DNA of 26,437 nucleotides from a virus. Shown in pieces: positions 14,122 to 20,640 of this stretch. The stretch spans positions 1 through 26,437 of the IMG/VR virus record IMGVR_UViG_3300045051_001472; one strand, 5' to 3'. The notes below the pieces were generated by a model. The model had not been told where the DNA came from. It did not search any database and was given only the letters and a program-made list of their open reading frames with translations. How positions within the stretch are numbered: position 1 is the first letter of the stretch; every line of letters begins with the position of its first letter. The position numbers and the translations under genes were made by a program.

Positions 14122-14165
14122 TTTGTGTGCACAAATAAGAAAGCCCCTATACTTGTGTGTACAGA
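14122..14165. promoter_or_regulatory. Pair of TTTGTRTGTACAAA-like palindromes
   Basis: TTTGTGTGCACAAA (14122-14135) and CTTGTGTGTACAGA (14152-14165), 30 bp apart. In plus orientation TTTG (14122-14125) and TATACTTG (14147-14154) are spaced like a Bacteroidota promoter, which would run against the lipoprotein gene. Confidence 0.45.
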
Positions 14166-14174
14166 GGCTTGTGG

Positions 14175-14366
14175 TTACTTTGGAAACATGTGTGGATTGT
14201 GCCAGCATGGGCTTATTTTCTTGCCTTTCACTCTTGCCAGCTCCTGTTCGAGAGCGTATCTCGCTTCAAGGAATAGTTTTTCTGACCGGTATTGCTTCAT
14301 ACTGATACATGAGGATGAAACAATAATGATTACGGAAATAATAAGCGCTTTTAATAATTTTTTCAT
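14175..14366 (-). CDS. Small lipoprotein, 63 aa
   Basis: A Lys-rich start, a hydrophobic stretch (residues 6-16) and a lipobox ending SSSC at C20 mark a lipoprotein signal peptide. The mature part is about 43 residues and charged. Size and type would fit an outer-membrane spanin subunit of a lysis cassette, but no partner holin or endolysin is nearby, so an exclusion or envelope role is equally possible. Single-gene unit after the 14404-14437 terminator. Confidence 0.75.
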   Translation of the reverse strand: MKKLLKALIISVIIIVSSSCISMKQYRSEKLFLEARYALEQELARVKGKKISPCWHNPHMFPK

Positions 14367-14403
14367 GATCTTGGATTTAAGTTGAACAAAGATAATATTT
14401 ACA

Positions 14404-14437
14404 GAAAAAAATAAGCCCCCTGATGAGAGGGAGCTTA
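14404..14437 (-). terminator. Intrinsic terminator after 14443-15216 gene
   Basis: AAGC pairs with GCTT and CCCT with AGGG around GATGAG, with one mismatch. On the minus strand it is followed by TATTTTTTT. Confidence 0.85.
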
Positions 14438-14442
14438 AGTGA

Positions 14443-15216
14443 TTAATCGGGCAAAACTTCTGCTTTTTCCGTTTCTGCGGGCTCTTCTTCGGCTACAACG
14501 GGATAAGTTGCCTTATCTGCATTGTATTCGTTGATGAAGAGAGGCACAATGCGACCTTTGGGGTCTTTGAGGTCTTTCTTCATAACAACGTTGCCGAACA
14601 GGTCGAGGCCGTCTTCAACGTCGATCTGCAGGTCGATCTGGTCATACGGTGTCCCGTCGTCGTTGGCTTCAGCGTTGTAGATAGCGCCAATGGAAGCGGC
14701 GAGGATGGATACTGCCTGCTTCGTGCGTTTCTCGTCAACGATGCGAACCTTTTCTCCTTCGGGAGTCATCTGAACAGCATAACCTTCGTGCTCTTCAAGG
14801 CCTGATGCGAGCCATTCCTGGTCGGAATAATCACTCTTGCGCTTGTAGCCGATAAGGTTAAACCTTGCAGGGATATGAGCGTGGGATTCGCCGTATTTGC
14901 CTGCAATACATTCAAACATGACACCGACCTGCGGAGTTGGTTCTGCGAACAGAGCATCGTCTTCCTTCTCTCCGAGAGTGATTTCGATGTTATTCTTCTC
15001 CGCGTTCAGCCTGAATCCGTCCCATGAACAGAACGGGCGCTCTACCTTCTTGCCGTCGATCTCATCCTCAACGGTCACGATAACGCCCAATACACGGCAA
15101 GGATACACGCCTTCAGGCAATGAGGCGATCCTTTTGATTGCATTGACTACCGATAAGCCAAATGCCTTGAGCGATGCGAGCATGCGCTCTTTACGAAGCT
15201 GTCTTTGTTTTTCCAT
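14443..15216 (-). CDS. Hypothetical acidic protein, 257 aa
   Basis: A soluble protein with a basic first 20 residues, a strand-rich central part, and a Glu-rich tail (about residues 240-257). GC content and codon choice resemble the structural genes on the right more than the small minus-strand genes, which suggests a strongly expressed protein. Single-gene unit between two terminators. I do not recognise a family; a DNA-binding or virion role is possible. Confidence 0.8.
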   Translation of the reverse strand: MEKQRQLRKERMLASLKAFGLSVVNAIKRIASLPEGVYPCRVLGVIVTVEDEIDGKKVERPFCSWDGFRLNAEKNNIEITLGEKEDDALFAEPTPQVGVMFECIAGKYGESHAHIPARFNLIGYKRKSDYSDQEWLASGLEEHEGYAVQMTPEGEKVRIVDEKRTKQAVSILAASIGAIYNAEANDDGTPYDQIDLQIDVEDGLDLFGNVVMKKDLKDPKGRIVPLFINEYNADKATYPVVAEEEPAETEKAEVLPD

Positions 15217-15269
15217 TGTACAATGTTAACGACTGTCCTTTTCAGCCGATTTTAGTGAATAATAAAGAC

Positions 15270-15299
15270 AGAAAAAAATAAACCCTTTTGGGCTTATTA
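15270..15299 (-). terminator. Intrinsic terminator after 15307-15621 gene
   Basis: AATAAACCC and GGGCTTATT pair around TTTT with one mismatch, followed on the minus strand by TTTATTTTTTT. Confidence 0.85.
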
Positions 15300-15306
15300 A
15301 TCTTTA

Positions 15307-15621
15307 TTAGTCCTGATCAATGGACAGATACTCTTCGTCAGGCTTTTCATAACCCAACTCAACATTGGCTTTCTTGGTAGCCCACGCTTCCATGTACCCG
15401 ATACGCAGAAGGCTGTCCTTGTACATCCTGTACACATTTTCCTTCAAATGGATCGTGTTGATCTTGTAAGCATACACGGCAAGCTCCCTGATGCTGTCGT
15501 TCCTTGCAATCATCTTGTCATAGGCGGTTATGGGTTTTGAATCATGATATAACCCAACACATACAACAATAGAAATATACAAGCACACAACAACGGTAAT
15601 AACAAACAACGGATTCTTCAT
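15307..15621 (-). CDS. Small membrane-anchored protein, 104 aa
   Basis: The ATG at 15621 is preferred over 15708, because only then does the protein begin with a normal membrane anchor (MKNPLFVITVVVCLYISIV) and leave the TGTACA repeats upstream as a control region. After the anchor (residues 4-23) follows a charged, helical domain that would lie outside the membrane. It has features of a phage inner-membrane or i-spanin-like protein, but no function is certain. Confidence 0.75.
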   Translation of the reverse strand: MKNPLFVITVVVCLYISIVVCVGLYHDSKPITAYDKMIARNDSIRELAVYAYKINTIHLKENVYRMYKDSLLRIGYMEAWATKKANVELGYEKPDEEYLSIDQD

Positions 15622-15650
15622 GTCAATAATATACACATGAGAGGTTAGCA

Positions 15651-15786
15651 TGTGTACAATAAAAACTAAACTCTTTTGTGTACACACATACACACACATT
15701 ACATTCATACAATCACACTATTTGTACACACAACACATACATTTTATGTGTACATTATTTTATTACATTATATTTGTATGTACATC
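15651..15786. promoter_or_regulatory. Cluster of five TGTACA operator-like palindromes
   Basis: TGTGTACA at 15651-15658, TTTGTGTACACACA at 15675-15688, TTTGTACACACAAC at 15721-15734, TTATGTGTACATTA at 15742-15755 and TTTGTATGTACATC at 15773-15786. The last overlaps TATATTTG (15769-15776), a perfect plus-strand -7 box. They lie upstream of the membrane-protein gene on the minus strand. Confidence 0.6.
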
Positions 15787-15949
15787 ATTACAATCATCAA
15801 TCACTGCTCAACACGCAATCATCAAAGAAAAAAACACCCAACAGATATTCACCAAATACAAGCCCCCCGCCAGGTTTCCAGAGCAAACCCCCCGCAAAGA
15901 TCACACCCGCTCTCCCCGTTCTCACTAGAAATAAAAAAATTTTAAAAAT

Positions 15950-15994
15950 TTTGTACATACAAATATAAGGTTTCAGGAAATGTGTACACACAAA
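15950..15994 (-). promoter_or_regulatory. Minus-strand promoter with operator pair
   Basis: On the minus strand TATATTTG (15960-15967) matches the Bacteroidota -7 box TAnnTTTG. A TTTG (15991-15994) lies 23 nt upstream, slightly far for a -33 box. TTTGTACATACAAA (15950-15963) and TGTGTACACACAAA (15981-15994), 31 bp apart, overlap both boxes. Confidence 0.6.
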
Positions 15995-16024
15995 AAAAAG
16001 GATACCCTGTTATGGGGTATCCTT
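15991..16024 (-). terminator. Intrinsic terminator of the Tad2 gene
   Basis: A perfect 10-bp stem, AAGGATACCC (15998-16007) with GGGTATCCTT (16015-16024), followed on the minus strand by a run of eight T residues. Confidence 0.9.
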
Positions 16025-16042
16025 TTAATTTTGAATTATTGA

Positions 16043-16570
16043 TTAAAGGATTTTCCAGTCGTCTGAAAGCATGTCGGTCTGAGAGGCTAACCATCCGTTC
16101 ACGATGGTGCCGTCTGCTGCTTTAAGGCAGAGGTATGGGGTGAATTTCACCACGTCATCCGGTGATAAGGTAAGTGGTTTGCCTTTGTCGTCTATGCAAT
16201 CCTGCAGGTAGTAATCCTTCACGCTTTGCGGCAGTGATTTTATTTCCCTTGCCACGAAGTCGACATGCAGTTCTGCGGCAGGGCGCATGAAGATAAACAT
16301 TCCTTTGCCGTTCCATCCTGTGCGTGCAGCCATGAGTCCTTTTTTAAGAGCTTCAAGAGCCAGTCCGAAATTCAGATTATCGGTTTGACGGTAGGCTTCT
16401 TCAAATGCTTCTTTCGGTGACCACGACTCGTATCCGTCGGGATATTTGACAAGGTACCCTTCTCTTTCGGGATTTTCGTTTGCAGGGATTGTCCATCCGC
16501 GGTACTTGTTGTACTGGCCGAGGTTCATTGATTCTGCTTCGATGATTTTTGTTCCGATGTAACGTTCCAT
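16043..16570 (-). CDS. tad2: Thoeris anti-defence protein, Tad2 (DUF2829) family
   Basis: Residues 67-175 match the DUF2829/Tad2 family: NFGLALEALKKG, then AARTGWNGKGMFIF, and the C-terminal LKAADGTIV...WLASQTDMLSDDW. Tad2 proteins bind and sequester the cyclic ADP-ribose-type signal made by Thoeris and so block this defence; some members also bind other cyclic nucleotides. Residues 1-65 are an extra N-terminal segment (YRGWTIP, SWSPKEAFEEAYR) that I recall in other phage proteins. Here the core carries a longer insertion (about 100-142) than the short Tad2 proteins I know. It lies near the divergent promoter region with small membrane and zinc-ribbon genes, as expected for an early gene. Confidence 0.85.
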   Translation of the reverse strand: MERYIGTKIIEAESMNLGQYNKYRGWTIPANENPEREGYLVKYPDGYESWSPKEAFEEAYRQTDNLNFGLALEALKKGLMAARTGWNGKGMFIFMRPAAELHVDFVAREIKSLPQSVKDYYLQDCIDDKGKPLTLSPDDVVKFTPYLCLKAADGTIVNGWLASQTDMLSDDWKIL

Positions 16571-16602
16571 AATTGATTGGGTTTTACAAAGCCCTCCCGG
16601 GG

Positions 16603-16770
16603 CTATATATCTTCCGGCAGTGGCGCCGTTTTGAGTTTTTCATTACAGTATGTGCAGACAAGCTTTTCATCCAGTTTGTCGTTTCGCAGCCACAGGCCGC
16701 ACAGGATACAGTGGTTGTAATATTGTCTCACCTTTTCGGAGACGGTTAGCCGTGTTGTCTTTTTTTTCAT
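16603..16770 (-). CDS. Zinc-ribbon microprotein, 55 aa
   Basis: ATG at 16768-16770 overlaps the TGA of the preceding membrane-protein gene (ATGA), and TAG stands at 16603-16605. The product begins MKKKTTRLTVSEKVRQYYNH and has two cysteine pairs, C21/C24 and C39/C42, a likely zinc ribbon. The overlap pattern and the cysteine spacing support a real gene despite its size. It precedes tad2 by 32 nt and may be co-transcribed with it. Confidence 0.75.
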   Translation of the reverse strand: MKKKTTRLTVSEKVRQYYNHCILCGLWLRNDKLDEKLVCTYCNEKLKTAPLPEDI

Positions 16771-16925
16771 CGGTAAAAGGTATCGTCTTCGTCCGAATAA
16801 TCTTTCGTGTCATACTCAGAGGGGTCGTCATCTTTAATTTCTCCGCAGATAACGCTGAATGCCCAGTATATGAGGATAAAAACAAAAAGCAGTATGACTG
16901 CGATGGCAATAATACTTTTAATCAT
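16767..16925 (-). CDS. Small single-pass membrane protein, 52 aa
   Basis: The ATG at 16925 puts a hydrophobic anchor at residues 2-22, followed by a very acidic tail (DDDPSEYDTKD). A start at 16985 would run through the promoter and operator sites and is rejected. First gene of the minus-strand unit that also holds the zinc-ribbon protein and tad2, read from the divergent promoter at 16954-16986. Confidence 0.75.
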   Translation of the reverse strand: MIKSIIAIAVILLFVFILIYWAFSVICGEIKDDDPSEYDTKDYSDEDDTFYR

Positions 16926-16943
16926 TTTACCATAGAATTTAGG

Positions 16944-16986
16944 TTTGTGTGTACAAAAATAATAATATTTGTTTTGTATGTACAAA
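16944..16986 (-). promoter_or_regulatory. Divergent minus-strand promoter with two operators
   Basis: On the minus strand TATTTTTG (16954-16961) matches TAnnTTTG, and TTTG (16983-16986) lies 21 nt upstream. The palindromes TTTGTGTGTACAAA (16944-16957) and TTTGTATGTACAAA (16973-16986), 29 bp apart, overlap both boxes, so one protein could control both directions. Confidence 0.65.
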
Positions 16987-17003
16987 ATAAATAAATATAT
17001 TTG
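16973..17003 (+). promoter_or_regulatory. Plus-strand promoter for the right block
   Basis: TTTG (16973-16976), a 19-nt spacer and TATATTTG (16996-17003) fit the Bacteroidota -33/-7 consensus. The start codon at 17021 is 17 nt downstream. The -33 box lies inside a TTTGTATGTACAAA palindrome. Confidence 0.8.
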
Positions 17004-17020
17004 TAAAAAATAAAAGACAA

Positions 17021-17371
17021 ATGAAAAAGTGGGTTATTCTGTTGTTTATGGTTCCTCTTCTCGGGTTAGGTCAATCAAAAACCGGTATTGGTACAAAAGA
17101 AAAAGGGATTTCAATTCCCAACACCAAACAGGAAATTGCAAAAACACTTGCCCCGGAGTGGGATAATTACGTAAGGGCCTGTTTTAACGATAGTTCTTTG
17201 CAGGTTGTATGGATTTATACAGGGAAAGAAAAACCAGAGATTAAAATGGACTCCACCATAATCAAAGGCAGGAAAACCCGGGTAATAACAATCATCCCGA
17301 CACAACAAATGCAATGGATCAGACCAAACCCGACATGGAAAGGGTTTGAAGAGTATTTATTGTTAAAATAA
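17021..17371 (+). CDS. Secreted hypothetical protein, 116 aa
   Basis: The first 18 residues (MKKWVILLFMVPLLGLGQ) are a typical signal peptide without a lipobox cysteine, so the mature protein is probably periplasmic. The mature part is strand-rich with several Trp residues. First gene of the rightward unit. Its role is unknown; a phage-encoded exported protein next to the control region could act in superinfection exclusion. Confidence 0.75.
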   Translation: MKKWVILLFMVPLLGLGQSKTGIGTKEKGISIPNTKQEIAKTLAPEWDNYVRACFNDSSLQVVWIYTGKEKPEIKMDSTIIKGRKTRVITIIPTQQMQWIRPNPTWKGFEEYLLLK

Positions 17372-17410
17372 AAAGTCTTTCGCATATGAAAGATTTAAAA
17401 GAAATATGTT

Positions 17411-17620
17411 ATGACAAAGGTAAGGGTTCCTTTAAGGATGGATGCGACACTGGTCGATAATATCGACAGGATCGCAAAGGCTACCGGGAAAGGACGCACC
17501 GAGATAATTGAGAAATTCTGCACCGCGGGAATTAACGGAATGCAGCGGCTCATAGAGGAGAAGAAGAAATTCTCAGTGGAACATCCTGCGGCTCCTGACG
17601 GGGTTTTTCCGGAAGAGTAA
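17411..17620 (+). CDS. Ribbon-helix-helix DNA-binding protein
   Basis: Residues 3-45 follow the ribbon-helix-helix pattern of Arc/CopG/MetJ: a beta strand with alternating residues (KVRVPLRM), helix A (VDNIDRIAKAT), a GKGR turn and helix B (TEIIEKFCTAGI). Such proteins bind palindromic operators as dimers or tetramers. It is encoded about 430 bp from the palindrome pair at 16944-16986 and is the only obvious transcription factor in the window, so it is the best candidate for recognising the TGTACA sites. This link is inference. Confidence 0.8.
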   Translation: MTKVRVPLRMDATLVDNIDRIAKATGKGRTEIIEKFCTAGINGMQRLIEEKKKFSVEHPAAPDGVFPEE

Positions 17621-17650
17621 TTGATATGAGTTTATTTTTTTTTGAAAAAT

Positions 17651-18055
17651 ATGGCTGATTTACTTTACAAGAAAAGAAAAGTGAAGCGGATTCCCAAAAA
17701 GTTTATGGCTTTACAGGAGGATTATGACCTGACTGAACTTATTGAGGACTGCGAATCGACGAGGTTATCTGCAGCAGAACGGAAAACGCTGGATAAACTG
17801 TACGGGGACAATGAATTCAGGATTCTGCTGAGCCAGTTCCTGAAAGAATTGAAACAGTCACAGCTGATTGTTTATAATCTCATTGAAAACCTTGATCCTG
17901 TATCATTCAACAGGGTCAAGGTTCGTAACGGCGAGGATTACTTTACCGTAATATTCCGGAGGGGACTTTCGTCAAGAATTGAGGTAAGGTGTTCCGACGA
18001 ACTGTTCAGGTGTTCTCCGAACGATAAGAAAAACATGATTTACCGGTATCAATGA
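17651..18055 (+). CDS. Hypothetical protein, 134 aa
   Basis: The ATG at 17651 (MADLLYKKRKVKRIPKK) is preferred to an upstream TTG. The N-terminus is very basic, followed by helices and a strand-rich end. The gene overlaps the next by 4 nt (ATGA). Family unknown. Confidence 0.75.
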   Translation: MADLLYKKRKVKRIPKKFMALQEDYDLTELIEDCESTRLSAAERKTLDKLYGDNEFRILLSQFLKELKQSQLIVYNLIENLDPVSFNRVKVRNGEDYFTVIFRRGLSSRIEVRCSDELFRCSPNDKKNMIYRYQ

Positions 18056-18411
18056 AACTGTTTGTAGCCAGGGATATTGCCAGGATAAGAAATGACTTCA
18101 GGGAAGAGTGCAGGTTCACCTGTCTTGAGACAGATCTTCACAGGATGATCTTTGAGCAGTATGTGCGCATTCTCAAAGAGAGAGACCGCAATTCATACTG
18201 CATATGGTGGTGGACGGTAAGAAAACAGGACGGGCTGTGCTCCGCCGAAATGCTTTCGTTCAGAGATTTCAGGGCGATGGGATTCTTCTTCGGTGAATAC
18301 TACCCCGATATACACAAGACGGCTGAGGATTTGGGGATGAAACTGCACTGTATCGCCGGATCGCTCATGGATCAGCCGGATTATATGGATAACAGTGGTT
18401 TTAGTGAATAA
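18052..18411 (+). CDS. Hypothetical protein, 119 aa
   Basis: A soluble product with an aromatic cluster (YCIWWWTV) in the middle and four cysteines without zinc-site spacing. Last gene of the 17021-18411 unit, directly before a strong terminator. Family unknown. Confidence 0.75.
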   Translation: MKLFVARDIARIRNDFREECRFTCLETDLHRMIFEQYVRILKERDRNSYCIWWWTVRKQDGLCSAEMLSFRDFRAMGFFFGEYYPDIHKTAEDLGMKLHCIAGSLMDQPDYMDNSGFSE

Positions 18412-18416
18412 AGACA

Positions 18417-18457
18417 AAAAGCGGGTACCTGCATTAATTAGATGCGCCCGCTTTTTT
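18417..18457 (+). terminator. Intrinsic terminator of the 17021-18411 unit
   Basis: AAAAGCGGG (18417-18425) pairs with CCCGCTTTT (18447-18455), with an inner GCAT/ATGC stem, followed by a T-run. Clear plus-strand terminator. Confidence 0.9.
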
Positions 18458-18499
18458 AAAATTTCAGCTTTTTCAGTAATAATGTAAATAAAAAACAAG

Positions 18500-19300
18500 A
18501 TGCTTAAACTGATCACCAAGGTAGAACTTCTGAGGGAAGGGAAATCCGGGTTTGAACTATCCGGCCTCGATGTTATCCGTAACACGGAACACTCGAAGAT
18601 CTCAGACAACATTGTCCGTACGCGTACTTTGCCGGTGCCGTTCTGGTCGCGCGACCTATTCCATGCACTGCGTTACCCGGTACTGGTTTATACCCGCCAC
18701 TGGCTCCCGCTGTGGGATTCTTATCTGACCGAAGACAAGATGAAACTGGATAATCAGAAGATTGCCAATTATCCAAAACTAAAGCACGACGAATGGGTGA
18801 TCGCCAAGCTGCAGAATATATGGAAGGAAACAACCGTTCACTCCATAGAGGATACGCCCCAGGGATTCAAGGTTATCGCGTCGATCGTCATGGGCGGGAA
18901 AAATAACAGGATCAATTGCCTGATCGACGAAGAGGCTGATTCCAACATCTACCTGCGCACACAGGAACTGTTCGAAACCATTTGTGAGGAGTTTGCTAAA
19001 CTGATGACGCAGAACATTCTTCCTGCCACATCGGAGGAGATCAAGCAGATTGCCGGAGAGATCGATCAGAACCTTGAACTGCTGACTGATGACCAGATGC
19101 TTGGAAAGATACTCGAGCTGGCAGAAAAACGAAATGTGCAGATAGGGTTCTCGGTGGATCAGATCATGAATGCGCTGCCGGATATCGAAGACGACACTGC
19201 GGTGATCACGAGTATCAAAACGGAAGCGCCTCATGAGTTTGAAAAAGTGGAAATGATTCTTCCCCCGCCTCCTCCACCTGAAATACTGCCTGAAGAATGA
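18500..19300 (+). CDS. Hypothetical protein with polyproline tail, 266 aa
   Basis: Opens the packaging/head unit. Residues 1-120 look globular and contain several conserved-looking Trp residues (PFWSRDLF, RHWLPLWDSY). The second half is helical and acidic, and the protein ends with a six-proline run. It overlaps the nuclease gene by 4 nt. Position suggests a role in packaging or head assembly, but I do not recognise a family. Confidence 0.75.
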   Translation: MLKLITKVELLREGKSGFELSGLDVIRNTEHSKISDNIVRTRTLPVPFWSRDLFHALRYPVLVYTRHWLPLWDSYLTEDKMKLDNQKIANYPKLKHDEWVIAKLQNIWKETTVHSIEDTPQGFKVIASIVMGGKNNRINCLIDEEADSNIYLRTQELFETICEEFAKLMTQNILPATSEEIKQIAGEIDQNLELLTDDQMLGKILELAEKRNVQIGFSVDQIMNALPDIEDDTAVITSIKTEAPHEFEKVEMILPPPPPPEILPEE

Positions 19301-20070
19301 TAGATGAAAGAAAAAAACTTGCGTTTGACCCTTACATCACTTTTTACCCTGATACCCATCAGTATTTTGATCCGGACAACCGTGAATACACGCCGGTAAG
19401 CAAAGTACTGAAAACATTTGTCAAACCCTTTAACGGAAAGAGTGTATCCGGTGCCATGACCTCTTCGAAAGAGGAACAGGATAAACTTCTGGCAAAATGG
19501 GATTACAAGAGGGAATCGGCATCGATCTACGGAACGCGTATTCATGAGCCTTTGGAAGATTACTACCGTACGGGAGTAATTAAGCCGGGATTTGAATATA
19601 TCATCGACCAGATCGATGCGATGATCAGACCCTATGATAAGGTGTTCCCGGAGTTCAAGTTCTATTCAAAACAGCATTTGATCTGCGGGACGGCTGATAT
19701 TCCCTTTACGCGAAGGAAGGTAAGGGTGGGGGATCAGACGATAGATGTTCTCGACATCGGCGATTACAAGACCAATATAGCCAACGGGATCCGTTATTCG
19801 TCGACCTACTGGAAGGAAGGATTGTGGAAACACAATGGGTACCTTTTGGGACCTTTGCAATATTTGGAGGACTGTGAGTACAATAAGTACTGTATGCAGT
19901 TATCTTTGTATGCAAGAATGGCAGAAATGGAATACCAGGTAATAATCGGACGTTTGTTTATTATTTATATCGGGCTCAACGAACGGGTCGAGTATATTCC
20001 CGTGCCTTACCTCAGGTATGAAGCGGATGCGGTTCTGAGTACATATTCAGGATTAAAGAAATTAACATAG
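19297..20070 (+). CDS. PD-(D/E)XK (RecB/Cas4-like) nuclease
   Basis: The motifs of the RecB-type PD-(D/E)XK fold appear in order: YGTRIHEPLE (H83, E87), CGTAD (D134), GDYKT (D156, K158) and QLSLY (Q201, Y205). These residues bind the metal ions and cleave DNA in this family. There is no cysteine cluster of a Cas4-type iron-sulphur site. Phages use such nucleases in recombination, DNA end processing or host DNA breakdown. Its place directly before the terminase cluster, with a terminator of its own, suggests a link with genome processing. Confidence 0.9.
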   Translation: MIDERKKLAFDPYITFYPDTHQYFDPDNREYTPVSKVLKTFVKPFNGKSVSGAMTSSKEEQDKLLAKWDYKRESASIYGTRIHEPLEDYYRTGVIKPGFEYIIDQIDAMIRPYDKVFPEFKFYSKQHLICGTADIPFTRRKVRVGDQTIDVLDIGDYKTNIANGIRYSSTYWKEGLWKHNGYLLGPLQYLEDCEYNKYCMQLSLYARMAEMEYQVIIGRLFIIYIGLNERVEYIPVPYLRYEADAVLSTYSGLKKLT

Positions 20071-20074
20071 CAAT

Positions 20075-20107
20075 AGCGGTCCTTAACGGCCGCTTTATTT
20101 TTTTAAC
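20075..20107 (+). terminator. Intrinsic terminator after nuclease gene
   Basis: AGCGG (20075-20079) pairs with CCGCT (20090-20094), followed by TTATTTTTTT on the plus strand. Confidence 0.8.
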
Positions 20108-20115
20108 CTAATCTT

Positions 20116-20640
20116 ATGGATTCAATCTTTCGGATTGATCAGCAGGGTAAAGTTATGCTTGCTCCCGACGCAGTGGGGTTATGCCCCGAGTTTAACCTTC
20201 TCGAACAGGAACAGGTCGTTTACCTGGTGCTTGCCTATGACTGCATGAACACGGTATTCAAACAGCAGCCGCGCAGCGAATGGCGCAAACTGGCTGCCAA
20301 GCATGTCTACGGTACCAGTGCGACAGCGGAATGGGCTGATTCGCTTATTCCCCAGCCGGCAATAGACAAATTCAAGGAACTGGTACGCGATGAAGAGCGT
20401 GAATGGAAACTCACGCTGATCGATAAGCTTGACGAGATCAATGTAAAAATCTCGGCCGAGACCGAAATAAAAAACATGAATAACCTGGTTGCCATGCGCA
20501 AGCATGTCAAAGAACTTCTGCAGGAAGCCGAAGAGAAGATATCCATGACCGATGAGAAAGTGAGGCTGGCGGGAAAGAACGCACAGTTATCCTATATCGA
20601 GACATGGCAGCTCAGACAGAAAAAATTCGCTAACCTATGA
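20116..20640 (+). CDS. Coiled-coil protein before terminase, 174 aa
   Basis: A globular N-terminal half is followed by a long charged helix (about residues 88-160) likely to form a coiled coil. It overlaps the large terminase gene by 4 nt. By position and size it could be the small terminase subunit, but I see no clear helix-turn-helix, so this remains a guess. Confidence 0.75.
   Translation: MDSIFRIDQQGKVMLAPDAVGLCPEFNLLEQEQVVYLVLAYDCMNTVFKQQPRSEWRKLAAKHVYGTSATAEWADSLIPQPAIDKFKELVRDEEREWKLTLIDKLDEINVKISAETEIKNMNNLVAMRKHVKELLQEAEEKISMTDEKVRLAGKNAQLSYIETWQLRQKKFANL

Larger units (their letters stand above)
13574..14174. other. Gene-free stretch with alternating purine-pyrimidine runs
   Basis: About 600 bases without a credible gene. 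13636-13730 and 13950-14035 are rich in CG, CA and TG steps in alternation (for example CGCGCACGCGCG), which favour Z-DNA. There are short direct repeats, listed separately, and a plus-strand terminator-like hairpin at 13698-13732. A pair of operator-like palindromes lies at 14122-14165. It could be a control or replication region; nothing in the sequence proves this. Confidence 0.6.
15622..16042. other. Gene-free control region
   Basis: About 420 bases. 15651-15786 carries five TGTACA palindromes. 15850-15920 is rich in C-runs on the plus strand. 15950-15994 holds a promoter with two more palindromes, and 15991-16024 is the terminator of the Tad2 gene. A hydrophobic minus-strand frame at 15797-15991 is not convincing as a gene, although a 53-residue hydrophobic peptide starting near 15958 cannot be excluded. 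Confidence 0.6.

Noticed and set aside
15797-15991. Hydrophobic minus-strand frame of 64 codons
   Set aside because: It starts inside the operator and promoter sites and reads through G-runs; a shorter peptide cannot be excluded, but there is no support for it.
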